A stretch of 32,882 bases of DNA from an uncultured Clostridia bacterium (GCA_944381255.1 CALWKL010000025.1:1-32882), one strand, 5' to 3'; counted from the first letter of the stretch, positions 14,870 to 23,854 are shown. Notes: generated from the sequence alone by a model not told the origin. Numbers and translations are program-made.

Positions 14870-16648
14870 TTAGACATTTTGATACAAAGTTTCAAAAAGT
14901 CGAAACCACATTTTGCTGGCTGATTTTATTCGCTTATCTTTGTAATTATTTAGCAAAAATTGACTAAATAGGCTGGCTAAATGCTTCCTAAAATCACTAG
15001 GTATACTCTTAATTTTACTTAATGACTCTACCTGCTCTAAAAATGGAATATTACTATTAAAGGCAATATTTTTACCAAAAACCTTTATTAAATAATCTCT
15101 AGCACTATCTACCAAGAGTTCAGTAGGCACTAAATCTTCCATACTACTAGCACGGAATAAATCTTTTAGCACAATAATTTTATCCTTGTTTTTGCCATAA
15201 TTTGCCTTTAGGTTATCTGCTACTTTATAAGTCTCTAGGCTCTCCTCTACCAGCACTAATGGCAAGACATTTTGTCTTTGAAGTACTTGTGCTGTACTCA
15301 GAGTAGCATCTGGACTTGATAATATTGATAAAATTGGTTTTTTGAGCATATCACCGAAAGTTTGTCCACTCTCAATCAGGTAATTTTTGAACGAATTGAG
15401 ATAAATCTCCACAGCGTCATTCATCACTATGATAGGAGTGCTCTCACGCAAAACCGATGCGCTAACCTGCATATTTATAGCTGTACTTACTGGCACAATA
15501 GCGGCTTCGCTTGAGCGAGTCTTCTCTCTAAATGACATATCACTACTTACCAAACTATGCCCCAAGTTGTCTTTGTACACTACCCTTGTTCTATTTAGGT
15601 GGTCGACAGGCAACATAAAACTACTATGTGTAGAATAAATTATTTGGTTTGTCTTTGCCAATTCATCAAAGAAGTGTACCAAATCTTGCTGTGCTAATCC
15701 GTGCAAAGTAGCACCACTTTCGTCCAAAAGCATAACGGTATTTGAAAAAAACAGTTGGCTCTCAAGAGAAAATACCAAGAAGAAGGACAAAAACCACTGT
15801 ATACCTACACTTCTATCATCTAAAGGAGCACGTATGCCATTCTTGTCTGTTACAAAAATAGTAAGATTACCTGCATCAAATGCAAATTCAAAGCGATATT
15901 CACCTTGATGCCACCACTGATTGAACTCCTTGGTTAATTTTTCACTAGCGACAGAAAAAAGCTTTTGATAACGCGCATTAGTTTCAGTCAATTCTTTTAG
16001 TTTTGCTGAGGTCAACTTCATTTGATTTTGAGAAGCACCACTCAACAAATCTGCATCACAAGCCAACATTTCTGGTGTAATACCTATGTACAAAAGCAAC
16101 AATTTTATTGTGCGTTGCTTTGATTTACTAATCGTATTTATTCCACTTTTGTTAAATTTAGCTAGCATTTGCGGTAAATAAATATTGCTATCTAGATTAC
16201 CATAATTACTGTAGTACACGAATCCTGGCATAATTTTAATGACAAATTCATCAAGTTTTTCCTTGATAGCCGAATCTACATTTATAGGATATTCTACCAA
16301 ATATTTACCGCTTAAATATCTGCTAACTCGCACGTTTTCAAAAGTAACATTGCCACCAAACTTTTTCTTTATCAATTCTCTATCATATGGGCGAAGTTTA
16401 AATTCTGCAGTGATGAAAATGGGCAGGTTTTCCCCGTCCATAATCTCATCAAAGCGATCTATTGGCACATCATTTTTTAATATTTTATTGTCCCCTCTAA
16501 AAGCAGGGTTTAGCTTCCACAAGGCACGCAAAAGATTACTCTTCCCAGCCTCATTTACCCCAGCAATAGCAGTTACATTATCACAAGTAACCCAACCACT
16601 ATCTACGAATGACCTAAAATTCTGGACTCGAAATCTCGTTAATTTCAT
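14870..16648 (-). CDS. OLD-like ABC ATPase with degenerate TOPRIM-like region
   Basis: The 592-residue protein is an SMC/Rad50-like ATPase of the OLD group. Visible are Walker A GVNEAGKS (30-37), a signature-like stretch DDRSVGIQWFLSFF (277-290), Walker B VMLLDE (305-310) and the H-loop TH at 340-341. In OLD nucleases a TOPRIM domain follows. Here the expected region runs from about 403, but the first acidic motif reads PIIVMNDAVEIYL (Asn410 where Glu is usual). The later D-x-D stretch reads LVLVEESLETY (465-475), while the downstream MEDLVP (503-508) is kept. I infer that nuclease activity is weak or lost. Its start overlaps the stop of the membrane-protein gene upstream by four bases (ATGA), so the two are translationally coupled. 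OLD proteins include phage-defence nucleases and repair-like ATPases; the role here is unknown. Confidence 0.8.
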   Translation of the reverse strand: MKLTRFRVQNFRSFVDSGWVTCDNVTAIAGVNEAGKSNLLRALWKLNPAFRGDNKILKNDVPIDRFDEIMDGENLPIFITAEFKLRPYDRELIKKKFGGNVTFENVRVSRYLSGKYLVEYPINVDSAIKEKLDEFVIKIMPGFVYYSNYGNLDSNIYLPQMLAKFNKSGINTISKSKQRTIKLLLLYIGITPEMLACDADLLSGASQNQMKLTSAKLKELTETNARYQKLFSVASEKLTKEFNQWWHQGEYRFEFAFDAGNLTIFVTDKNGIRAPLDDRSVGIQWFLSFFLVFSLESQLFFSNTVMLLDESGATLHGLAQQDLVHFFDELAKTNQIIYSTHSSFMLPVDHLNRTRVVYKDNLGHSLVSSDMSFREKTRSSEAAIVPVSTAINMQVSASVLRESTPIIVMNDAVEIYLNSFKNYLIESGQTFGDMLKKPILSILSSPDATLSTAQVLQRQNVLPLVLVEESLETYKVADNLKANYGKNKDKIIVLKDLFRASSMEDLVPTELLVDSARDYLIKVFGKNIAFNSNIPFLEQVESLSKIKSIPSDFRKHLASLFSQFLLNNYKDKRIKSASKMWFRLFETLYQNV

Positions 16649-17760
16649 TCTTTTTTCTCCGATAAATTGTTATTTTGTCTTCTCATTTTGTCAAGTAACT
16701 CTCTACGAATAGTCGAAGCACTAGACCTATCGTTTATCACATTAGTGTTTGAAAATCTGGCGCTTAATTTGGCTTGCAGAGGGGTATTTGTATCTATATT
16801 CGGTGTATAAGTAAATATATAATTATCCTTTTTGTCTTGAGCAATTTTCTTGTGAGTAATTACCTTGCGTTCCTTGGTAGGAATATCGCTCAAGTTTGAC
16901 TTCTCCACCTTTTTTACCACTGTTTTCTTTGGCGCAGAAGCCTTTTTGTTTTGTTCTGCCGTCAAAAGAATGGGCGCAATCTCACGCTCAAAGCCTAAAG
17001 GCTTGTCAATAGAATCTTGTATATTCTTGTCAAGTTTATCATCACTACTTTGAGTCGATGACTGTATAATAGTTCTGGCATCAGATACTTCATCTTCCTG
17101 TATAAAAGTGCTTATAGGAGAGTCCTCTGATTTAATTTCTACAGTATCACTCTGTTCAATACTATTAGAATTCTTGCTACGATGTGATGATTTTCGTCTT
17201 ACTTTGCGAGGCTTAGCGACTACAGGCGCATCATCTGACAGGACATCAATCCAATTATCAAGATTCATCTGCCCTTGAGCCACTTGATTGTATTTGTCTA
17301 CATAATCAGCATATGTTGGCCTTGTAGGAGATTTCCTAGATGAAACTCTTGAAGCTTTGCGCTTCTTAGGCTCTTCGGCTACGCCTACAAAACTTGGCAA
17401 AGTCAATTGATAAAAGGGATCAGAAAACACGGGACCATAGATGACTATGCTCTCTTTATTGGGTGCTTGAATTAGTGGTACATCCTTGGTATTATCTTCG
17501 TCTTCTTGGACTGCAGAAAAAGAAGCCTCGACTTCGTTACTCTTGTTTTCTTCCTTATGTGGGAAAAAGTCCAAAGCAATAAGTGTGGCAGTCATAATGA
17601 TTATGACGGCAGGTAAAATAAAGAAGCAAATCAATACCACCGTGCTTACCTCACCCATACCCAACGATATCAAACCACCACTAATAAGCAATAGCAAACA
17701 AACACTCACTATTAGGATATAAGAAATTATCCTCTGTTTTGTTACGACTTTGTTTGTCAT
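16645..17760 (-). CDS. Two-pass membrane protein with long charged cytoplasmic tail
   Basis: No family is recognised. The 371-residue protein starts with two hydrophobic segments (about residues 11-33 and 38-64) separated by a short loop. The remaining 300 residues are hydrophilic, low-complexity and largely disordered-looking. Basic clusters (KKRKASRVSSRKS, KPRKVRRKSSHRS) alternate with acidic Ser/Thr/Glu/Asp-rich stretches, and a basic C-terminus (RRELLDKMRRQ) ends the chain. With both termini inside, the tail would be cytoplasmic, and its basic patches could contact nucleic acid or the membrane surface. The Shine-Dalgarno sequence is weak (GGGGG 8 bases upstream). It is the first gene of a two-gene operon with the OLD-like ATPase, overlapping it by four bases, so a joint function is likely. 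Confidence 0.75.
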   Translation of the reverse strand: MTNKVVTKQRIISYILIVSVCLLLLISGGLISLGMGEVSTVVLICFFILPAVIIIMTATLIALDFFPHKEENKSNEVEASFSAVQEDEDNTKDVPLIQAPNKESIVIYGPVFSDPFYQLTLPSFVGVAEEPKKRKASRVSSRKSPTRPTYADYVDKYNQVAQGQMNLDNWIDVLSDDAPVVAKPRKVRRKSSHRSKNSNSIEQSDTVEIKSEDSPISTFIQEDEVSDARTIIQSSTQSSDDKLDKNIQDSIDKPLGFEREIAPILLTAEQNKKASAPKKTVVKKVEKSNLSDIPTKERKVITHKKIAQDKKDNYIFTYTPNIDTNTPLQAKLSARFSNTNVINDRSSASTIRRELLDKMRRQNNNLSEKKE

Positions 17761-17801
17761 GGAATCGCCCCCAAACTCTAGTCTAACCCCTATTTTTAGT
17801 T

Positions 17802-17830
17802 ATTTTATCACAACTAGCAAGATTTGGCAA
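17802..17830 (-). promoter_or_regulatory. Promoter of the membrane protein/OLD-like ATPase operon
   Basis: Minus strand: -35 TTGCCA (17825-17830), 17-base spacer, -10 TAAAAT (17802-17807) preceded by TGA (extended -10). The first 11 bases, TTGCCAAATCT, are identical to those of the promoter at 24301. Confidence 0.75.
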
Positions 17831-17843
17831 TCAATTTGGGCAA

Positions 17844-17870
17844 TAAAAAAGCACCCAAATTATGAGTGCA
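17844..17870 (-). terminator. Terminator of the single-pass membrane protein gene
   Basis: Minus strand: GCACTC and GGGTGC pair (one U-G) with a 7-base loop, followed by TTTTTTATT. It follows the stop at 17878 directly. Confidence 0.8.
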
Positions 17871-17877
17871 TTTTTAA

Positions 17878-18579
17878 TTATACAGAGAATTTACCTTCGT
17901 CGTAAAGAGCCTGTAGCACATTGTATAATCCTACATAATTACCATATGCTGTATAATAAAATCTTGTTGTTGTACTGCTAGTTGCGGCAGTATCTCTACG
18001 CAAATAGAAGTAAGAGTATTTTGCTTGGTCTCCTTGACTCACTGCAAAAGTAGCAGCTACATAGTAAACTGGGTCTGTTACTTGAGTACCATTACTTAAC
18101 TCATAAGTAAACTGCTGACCATTTTTATCGGTCATAAGTTGCTTCTCATCCCAATAGAAAGTTACAGAGTAAGTAGTAGCATTAGCCAAACTTCCATATG
18201 ATTTTGAAGATTGTGTATCATATACTGCAGTCATACCCTTGCCAGCATAACCATTGAATATTGTCTCGATAACTACTGGGCTACTAGAATTATTATAAGC
18301 GTCCCAAACTCTATAAAAGTCTACACGAGTACTTTCTGTATCTTCATACAATGTAAGGGTCTGCGATTCACTCTTGATAACTACACGATCAGGAGTTGAA
18401 TTGAACTTGGCACCAGTATAAGTAGGTACTACTGCCAAAATGATAGTAGTGATTATTAGCGCAGCAATAATTGAATAAGAAACAATCATAATAATACGAT
18501 TAGTCAATGTCATACGCTCAAAAAATGATTTATGAGCAGTACTTGTAATAGCGCTATTAGTAATTTCTTGATTTTCCAT
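17878..18579 (-). CDS. Single-pass membrane protein with extracytoplasmic domain
   Basis: I do not recognise this 233-residue protein. A polar N-terminus of about 25 residues is followed by one membrane segment (about 28-51, IIMIVSYSIIAALIITTIIL). The rest is a Ser/Thr/Tyr-rich, probably beta-structured domain with features such as YSVTFYWDE, PVYYVAATFAV and YSYFYLRRD. The topology suggests a signal-anchor with the C-terminal domain outside the cell. A GGGAAC site and a strong promoter precede it. It lies directly downstream of ftsH but has its own promoter, so a functional link with FtsH is only positional. Confidence 0.72.
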   Translation of the reverse strand: MENQEITNSAITSTAHKSFFERMTLTNRIIMIVSYSIIAALIITTIILAVVPTYTGAKFNSTPDRVVIKSESQTLTLYEDTESTRVDFYRVWDAYNNSSSPVVIETIFNGYAGKGMTAVYDTQSSKSYGSLANATTYSVTFYWDEKQLMTDKNGQQFTYELSNGTQVTDPVYYVAATFAVSQGDQAKYSYFYLRRDTAATSSTTTRFYYTAYGNYVGLYNVLQALYDEGKFSV

Positions 18580-18632
18580 AGTTGTTCCCTTTTTAAGTAA
18601 AATTGAAGCAAAGCACTAAATTTTGCTAAAAT

Positions 18633-18661
18633 ATATTAGCACAATTATAGAGGTCGGTCAA
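18633..18661 (-). promoter_or_regulatory. Promoter of the single-pass membrane protein gene, with overlapping inverted repeat
   Basis: Minus strand: -35 TTGACC (18656-18661), 17-base spacer, -10 TAATAT (18633-18638) preceded by TGC. The -10 lies inside a perfect inverted repeat GCTAA-N6-TTAGC (18625-18640), which could be an operator or a chance A/T palindrome. The -35 ends one base before the ftsH stop codon. Confidence 0.65.
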
Positions 18662-18662
18662 C

Positions 18663-20936
18663 TTATTTTTCCTCTTTTTTTGTTTTTGCCTTACTTTTTG
18701 CAATTTTCGCATCTGCATTATTTTGTTGTTCTGTTGCATCGGTTTTATCTTTTACTTCTTCTTGTGAAGTTGAATCCTGAGTTGCCTTTGCATCAGTGGC
18801 ATTATTTTGCTCATCTTTGTTAATTTTAGGTTGTGTATCAGTATTGGCTTCATTTACGATATCAGTCTTTTGCGCTGGACTAGATTGTGCTCCAGTGTAA
18901 GCCTTAAAGGCGGTACGCTCCAAGTCATTCATAACATTAACAGAATTAGCGATACGCTCCTCTTCTAATTTCTTCTTACGAGCGAGAGCCTCAGCATCAC
19001 GTTGTTTACGCTCCTCAGCACGTTTGTCCATAGCCTCTATAACCTCAGTAGAACTCTTGCCACTCATCAACTCATCTACCTCTTCAGAGTAGATAGTTTG
19101 CTTTTCAATCAATGTCTTAGCCATTTCGTCTAGGATAGAACGATTTTGCTTCAACACTTCTATTGCGCGTTGCTCACAATCTACAATAATTGACTTAATC
19201 TCTTCATCAATCAAACGAGCAGTGTCATCACTTATATTTGAGCGTTGTTGGAAATCTCTGCCTAAGAATACTTCCCCACCGTCAGCATAACATACAGGGC
19301 CGAGCTTTTCACTCATACCGTATTTAGTAACCATATCACGAGCAATGTTGGTAGCAACTTCTATATCATTGCTAGGGCCAGTCGCCAATTGACCAAATAC
19401 CAATCTCTCAGCAGCACGACCACCCATCAAACCAGTGATATGCTTAATCATCTCATCACGGGTAAGTTGGTAAGTATCTCCACCATGTTTATGGTCCACT
19501 TGAGAGGTCATACCACCAGAAACACCACGAGGAATGATAGTTACTTCCTGAACCTCTTTGTCATCACCATGCAAGGTCTTAATCACTACAGCATGCCCAG
19601 ACTCGTGATAAGCAGTAATCTTCTTCTCCTCATCACTTTGCTTACGATTTTTCTTTTGAGGACCATATTCTACCTTCAATGAACCTTCAAAAATGTCGCT
19701 TTCGGTAATAATATTTCTTCCATCACGGACAGCCAAAATTGCTGCCTCATTAAGTATATTCTCTAGGTCAGCACCAGTGGTAGAAGGCAATCTTCTCGCA
19801 ATTCCCTCCCAGTCAATATCATCTGCGAAAGGTTTATTCTTAGCATACAGCTTCAAAATCTTGATTCTGCCGTCTAGGTCTGGCACATTGACTACGATTC
19901 TTCGGTCAAAACGCCCAGCACGCAAGAGTGCAGGGTCAAGTACATCAGGTCTATTGGTTGCAGCGATTACCACAATACCAGCACTTGACTCAAAACCGTC
20001 CATCTGCACTAGCAATTGGTTAAGAGTCTGCTCACGCTCATCGTTAGTATTACCTAATCCAGCACCACGCTGACGACCCACAGCATCAATCTCATCTATA
20101 AATATTAGACAAGGGCTACTACGCTTAGCAGTCTCGAACAAATCACGCACACGAGCAGCACCGACACCGACATACATTTCTACAAAATCACTACCAGTGA
20201 TACTAAAGAAAGGCACACCAGCCTCGCCCGCAATCGCCTTAGCTAGCAAAGTCTTACCAGTACCTGGAGGGCCTACAAGCATTACACCCTTAGGTATACG
20301 AGCACCCATTTCGGTAAACTTACGAGGATTTTTCAAGAATTCTACAATTTCTTGCATCTCTTGCTTCTCTTCATCGCAACCAGCCACATCACTAAAGCGC
20401 ACCTTTAAGCCACTATCCATTCTAGCTTTGCTACGACCAAATTCTCCATTTCTGCCTGACATCTTGGTCATCGCTTTGTACACGAAGTATCCTAAAACTA
20501 TAAGCATTAATATATAGATGTATGGTAGTATCCGGGATAAGATAGGCTCACTTACAGGCTCAGATTTGATAACTATATCATTAGAAACTGCCTGTACTCT
20601 CTCTTGAATTTCTTGTATTTGGAAAGAGTAGGCTACTGTGATATAAAAATCATATTCTTTAGGGAAATTCTCCAATTTCTTGGCTGTCTCTTCCTCGGTC
20701 TCACCTTTCAAAACACCGTAAACAGTGGAACCATAAAAATACACGCCGGCCACCTTTTGCTCTTCTACAGGGCTCTCGGCAGTACCTAGATACTCATAAA
20801 AAGTATTGATACTTATTTCCTTCTTACTGTCTCCAGTATTGATAAAAGTCAATAGCAGTACAATGACCAAAAAAGCAATTAATAATATTGGGAAAATAGA
20901 TATACGCCTAGGTCCATTGTTGCTTGGTCTATCCAT
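18663..20936 (-). CDS. ftsH: ATP-dependent zinc metalloprotease FtsH
   Basis: FtsH is the membrane-bound AAA+ protease for membrane-protein quality control and regulated proteolysis. The AAGGAG site is 8 bases from the ATG at 20934-20936 but only 2 bases from an in-frame ATG six bases earlier, so I use the inner start (757 residues). Two membrane segments flank a short external domain: about residues 12-32 and 138-158. The AAA module has Walker A GPPGTGKT (222-229), Walker B LIFIDEID and the second region of homology (ATNRPDVLDPALLRAGRFDR, exactly 20 residues). The zinc site is HESGH (444-448). After the protease domain come about 130 low-complexity Lys/Glu/Ala/Asn/Asp-rich residues, a longer tail than in many FtsH proteins. 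Confidence 0.97.
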   Translation of the reverse strand: MDRPSNNGPRRISIFPILLIAFLVIVLLLTFINTGDSKKEISINTFYEYLGTAESPVEEQKVAGVYFYGSTVYGVLKGETEEETAKKLENFPKEYDFYITVAYSFQIQEIQERVQAVSNDIVIKSEPVSEPILSRILPYIYILMLIVLGYFVYKAMTKMSGRNGEFGRSKARMDSGLKVRFSDVAGCDEEKQEMQEIVEFLKNPRKFTEMGARIPKGVMLVGPPGTGKTLLAKAIAGEAGVPFFSITGSDFVEMYVGVGAARVRDLFETAKRSSPCLIFIDEIDAVGRQRGAGLGNTNDEREQTLNQLLVQMDGFESSAGIVVIAATNRPDVLDPALLRAGRFDRRIVVNVPDLDGRIKILKLYAKNKPFADDIDWEGIARRLPSTTGADLENILNEAAILAVRDGRNIITESDIFEGSLKVEYGPQKKNRKQSDEEKKITAYHESGHAVVIKTLHGDDKEVQEVTIIPRGVSGGMTSQVDHKHGGDTYQLTRDEMIKHITGLMGGRAAERLVFGQLATGPSNDIEVATNIARDMVTKYGMSEKLGPVCYADGGEVFLGRDFQQRSNISDDTARLIDEEIKSIIVDCEQRAIEVLKQNRSILDEMAKTLIEKQTIYSEEVDELMSGKSSTEVIEAMDKRAEERKQRDAEALARKKKLEEERIANSVNVMNDLERTAFKAYTGAQSSPAQKTDIVNEANTDTQPKINKDEQNNATDAKATQDSTSQEEVKDKTDATEQQNNADAKIAKSKAKTKKEEK

Positions 20937-20968
20937 TATCATTACTCCTTAAAATTATATATTTATTA

Positions 20969-20997
20969 ATTCTATTGTTATAATTAATACTTGTCAA
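20969..20997 (-). promoter_or_regulatory. Promoter of ftsH
   Basis: Minus strand: perfect -35 TTGACA (20992-20997), 17-base spacer, -10 TAGAAT (20969-20974). A second possible start lies just upstream: an extended -10 TGATATACT (TATACT at 20998-21003) with a poor -35. Confidence 0.75.
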
Positions 20998-21118
20998 GTA
21001 TATCACATTTAAAACAAAAAATAAAGCATTTATACCTAAATTTTGCAAAAGACGACTACCAAAATGTATATTGAACAAATCTTAATATTTTATCAAAAAT
21101 TTTATGCCATATTAATTA

Positions 21119-21153
21119 AAAATATAATTTAAACAACTAAAGTCGTCCTTTAG
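21119..21153 (-). terminator. Weak terminator-like hairpin after holA
   Basis: CTAAAG (21137-21142) and CTTTAG (21148-21153) form a perfect 6-bp stem around a 5-base loop just after the holA stop. On the minus strand the following run is T-rich but interrupted. The GACGACT within it also has a distant complement at 21051-21057. Confidence 0.45.
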
Positions 21154-21158
21154 TAAAT

Positions 21159-22121
21159 CTAGATAGCACTCACATTACTAACAAAATAAAGTAGAGCATT
21201 CTTTTCATTCATTGCGCCTGATTTAATTTGAAAATCAAGTGAAGCGCCCAAGTCTAGTATACGCTTTAATTGAGCTGGAGTAAATTTTGAACCTACTTCC
21301 CTAGCCACCTTTATAGCATATTCCTTTACCCCAAGTCTAGACGCAATATTTGCATTGCTATCCTTACTCGAGATTGAATAGAACATTCGACGGAAATTAC
21401 TCAATATCATCATCAGTAAAACTTGAGGAGATTCCTTCTTTAATAGCAACTGATTGATTATTTCCATTGCCTTTGCCCCATCTTTTACCGATACAGCCTT
21501 ACCCAACTCAAACACATCAAATTCTACTTCACGATGAACATTCTTTTGCACTATATCAAGGGTAATGACTTCGTTGCTATTTAGCATATTACCAAGTTTA
21601 ATTACCTCATTATTTATGCGGGTATAATCATAATTACAGTACTTGACTAAAGTTTCCAAGGCATCACTATTGATTTTTATACCATAGCTAGATAACTGTG
21701 TAGCTACTAATTTACCTAATAGCACAATATCTAGAGGGCTACAATCTACCAATTCACACAAGGGCTCAATTTGGCGATACGCATTGTTATCTAATGAATC
21801 TACTATTATTAGGACGGTAGTGTCTAGCGGAGCCTTGAGATACTGTAATAGGAGTGATAAGTCATCGGCTTTCTTTACCAAGATATCACGCACTACCACC
21901 ACTCTGCGCTTATCCATCATAGGTATACTTTTGCAAGCAGACACGATAGCAGAAATATCTGCATTCTCATCGGTAAATACTGACAAATTAAGCTCTTTGT
22001 AACTTAGCGAATGTGCAGTAATCATTTCTACCGCCTTCTGTCGCAAAAAAGCATCACCGCCACGTATTAGATAAGCGTGTTTTATATTACCTAGCGATTT
22101 TTTTAAATCTTGAAATTTCAT
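21159..22121 (-). CDS. holA: DNA polymerase III delta subunit (clamp-loader wrench)
   Basis: HolA opens the sliding clamp within the clamp-loader complex during replication. The 320-residue length is normal. The N-terminal part has the family pattern of a structure-forming FLRQKAVEMI helix after YLIRGGDAF (17-25), then strands RRVVVVRDI and TTVLIIVDS. The middle carries DYTRINNEVIKL (about 168-179), matching the conserved D-L-x-x-L-x-N-E-I-x-K-L pattern. The C-terminal helical collar domain includes VLLMMILSNFRRMF and the motif ALLYFV. No Walker motif is expected in this subunit. It has its own extended -10 promoter and sits downstream of comEC, the common Firmicutes neighbour. Confidence 0.9.
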   Translation of the reverse strand: MKFQDLKKSLGNIKHAYLIRGGDAFLRQKAVEMITAHSLSYKELNLSVFTDENADISAIVSACKSIPMMDKRRVVVVRDILVKKADDLSLLLQYLKAPLDTTVLIIVDSLDNNAYRQIEPLCELVDCSPLDIVLLGKLVATQLSSYGIKINSDALETLVKYCNYDYTRINNEVIKLGNMLNSNEVITLDIVQKNVHREVEFDVFELGKAVSVKDGAKAMEIINQLLLKKESPQVLLMMILSNFRRMFYSISSKDSNANIASRLGVKEYAIKVAREVGSKFTPAQLKRILDLGASLDFQIKSGAMNEKNALLYFVSNVSAI

Positions 22122-22138
22122 AATTGCACCTTTTTATT

Positions 22139-22167
22139 ATATTATCACAAAGGCAAAATATTGTAAA
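22139..22167 (-). promoter_or_regulatory. Promoter of holA
   Basis: Minus strand: -35 TTTACA (22162-22167), 17-base spacer, -10 TAATAT (22139-22144) preceded by TGA (extended -10). Confidence 0.7.
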
Positions 22168-22187
22168 GCAAAAATATTATTCTAAAT

Positions 22188-23795
22188 TTACATTAGCAAT
22201 GATAATACAAAGCCAACAGAAAATACCGAAAGAGATACTACTGCCAAAGGCACTTTGATTCTTCTTTTTGCAATACAGTGCTGACTACAATAAAAAGCAC
22301 CTGTGTAATATCCTACCAAAGCCCATTCTGGTATAGGTCTTAGTAGAGCAACGGCATTAGGCACACAAGCGAATAGCCAAGCACCTTTGTCCACTATCCA
22401 GAAGCCCCATTGTATTAGCCAGAGGAGTTTTGCAAGGAAAGGCAACAACAGCACTATCAGCGTTACGCCAAACAAAATCATAAATACATAACCAAACAAC
22501 GGCACAAGAATTAAGTTTGCAATTAGTCCAATTATAGAGAAGTAACCAAAAGCATTGATTATCATAGGTGCTGTCATAATAGTAGCAGAAAGAGTCAATG
22601 CTACAGGAGATGCAAAACGGCCAAACTTGATACTTGTAAACATCTTGGTAAGAGGCTTATATAACAAAAATATTCCAAATACACCTAGGTAACTAAGCAA
22701 GAAACTTAAGTCGAATACATATAAAGGGAATAAAAGTAATAAAATTATGCCCGACAGAGAAATACTTGTTAAATCATCACGTTGTTTACCAAAAAGCTGG
22801 GCACTTATCAAAAATACAGACATCATACTACTTCGTACCACACTAGGAGTCATATCGCATAATAGCGCATAAAACCCAAGTACCAAAATTATAATCGCTA
22901 ATTTTACCCAACGATTTATGCGAAACTTATTCATAACCCACAACAATAATAGCATTATAAAAGCAGTATTCAAGCCACTCACTGCCACGACATGCATGAT
23001 ACCTGATATCTGGAAATTATATGCAATCTCTGGATCTAATTCTGTCCTATCACCCACTAGCACGCTAAAAGCAAGACCTGCATAACGAGAATCCATATTT
23101 TCCTTATAAATATTGCGAATATGTTCTCGTACCGAGTCCCAAAAACCCATATTACCTTCAATAAATGTAATGTTATCTAGCGTAACAAAAGTGGAATATT
23201 GGTAGTAATTGTTATAAGCAAAAGTATTGATTCCATCTTTATCAAATATTAAAGAGGTAGATAGTTTACCCGAAATCATCACCTTGTTGCCCGGTAATAT
23301 TTTATCTAATTCAGCATCTGAATAACTTGTCTCACCTTCACGGTAATAGACATATACAAAAACATTGTAATCAAGTTTGTGGGTGTCTACTGATTCAAAA
23401 TTCTCAGCAACGACAGTAACATCACTAATTACAAAATAGATACCTTTTTCCTTTGCTATGTAATTCATATCCACCGTACCATAAATACTGTAAGTGGTAT
23501 CATAATCTGGATAAAATTGAACTTTGTATTGCGAAAAACATAAATGATAGAGCCCAAAGCCTATACCCAAAAATATTGTAATAACCAAAAGAAGCCATTT
23601 TCTTGTAAAGAAATAATCAAAAAATCTACATTTTTTAAAGATAAAATGCAATGCAAAAAAGACTAGCCACAATCCTAGAATAATGAGAATAGCATATAAA
23701 TACCACATACTTTCGTATTGGCATAGTTTTGCTATCCATATTCCAAGCGCTAGCGACAAAAAAGCAAAGAAAATAATTCTAAAGTGCGCTATCAT
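22188..23795 (-). CDS. comEC: ComEC/Rec2-family membrane protein lacking the C-terminal hydrolase domain
   Basis: ComEC forms the channel that passes single-stranded DNA across the membrane during natural transformation. The 535-residue protein has N-terminal membrane helices, an external OB-like domain (about 90-200) and the competence core with many helices. The core opens with the family signature GDRTELDPEIAYNF and GIMHVVAVSGLNTAF, where the common SGLH is SGLN, and includes PSVVRSSMMS. Full-length relatives of about 700-800 residues carry a C-terminal metallo-beta-lactamase domain; none is present, and the protein ends after the membrane region. The Shine-Dalgarno sequence is weak (AAGAG). 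No comEA or comEB is seen upstream, so competence itself is not demonstrated. Confidence 0.88.
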   Translation of the reverse strand: MIAHFRIIFFAFLSLALGIWIAKLCQYESMWYLYAILIILGLWLVFFALHFIFKKCRFFDYFFTRKWLLLVITIFLGIGFGLYHLCFSQYKVQFYPDYDTTYSIYGTVDMNYIAKEKGIYFVISDVTVVAENFESVDTHKLDYNVFVYVYYREGETSYSDAELDKILPGNKVMISGKLSTSLIFDKDGINTFAYNNYYQYSTFVTLDNITFIEGNMGFWDSVREHIRNIYKENMDSRYAGLAFSVLVGDRTELDPEIAYNFQISGIMHVVAVSGLNTAFIMLLLLWVMNKFRINRWVKLAIIILVLGFYALLCDMTPSVVRSSMMSVFLISAQLFGKQRDDLTSISLSGIILLLLFPLYVFDLSFLLSYLGVFGIFLLYKPLTKMFTSIKFGRFASPVALTLSATIMTAPMIINAFGYFSIIGLIANLILVPLFGYVFMILFGVTLIVLLLPFLAKLLWLIQWGFWIVDKGAWLFACVPNAVALLRPIPEWALVGYYTGAFYCSQHCIAKRRIKVPLAVVSLSVFSVGFVLSLLM

Positions 23796-23825
23796 TTTTT
23801 CTCTTTTGTAAATGGAATTGCGTTC

Positions 23826-23854
23826 ATTTTAACACAACTTTATTACATTTTCAA
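23826..23854 (-). promoter_or_regulatory. Promoter of comEC
   Basis: Minus strand: -35 TTGAAA (23849-23854), 17-base spacer, -10 TAAAAT (23826-23831) preceded by TGT (extended -10). Confidence 0.7.

Noticed and set aside
14870..17760. A phage-defence island
   Set aside because: The OLD-like ATPase alone is suggestive, but its neighbours are housekeeping genes and I see no integrase, transposase, toxin or second defence gene.
17878..20936. Single-pass membrane protein as an FtsH partner (HflK/HflC/YqgP-like)
   Set aside because: It lacks the SPFH or rhomboid features of known partners and has its own promoter; adjacency alone is not evidence.
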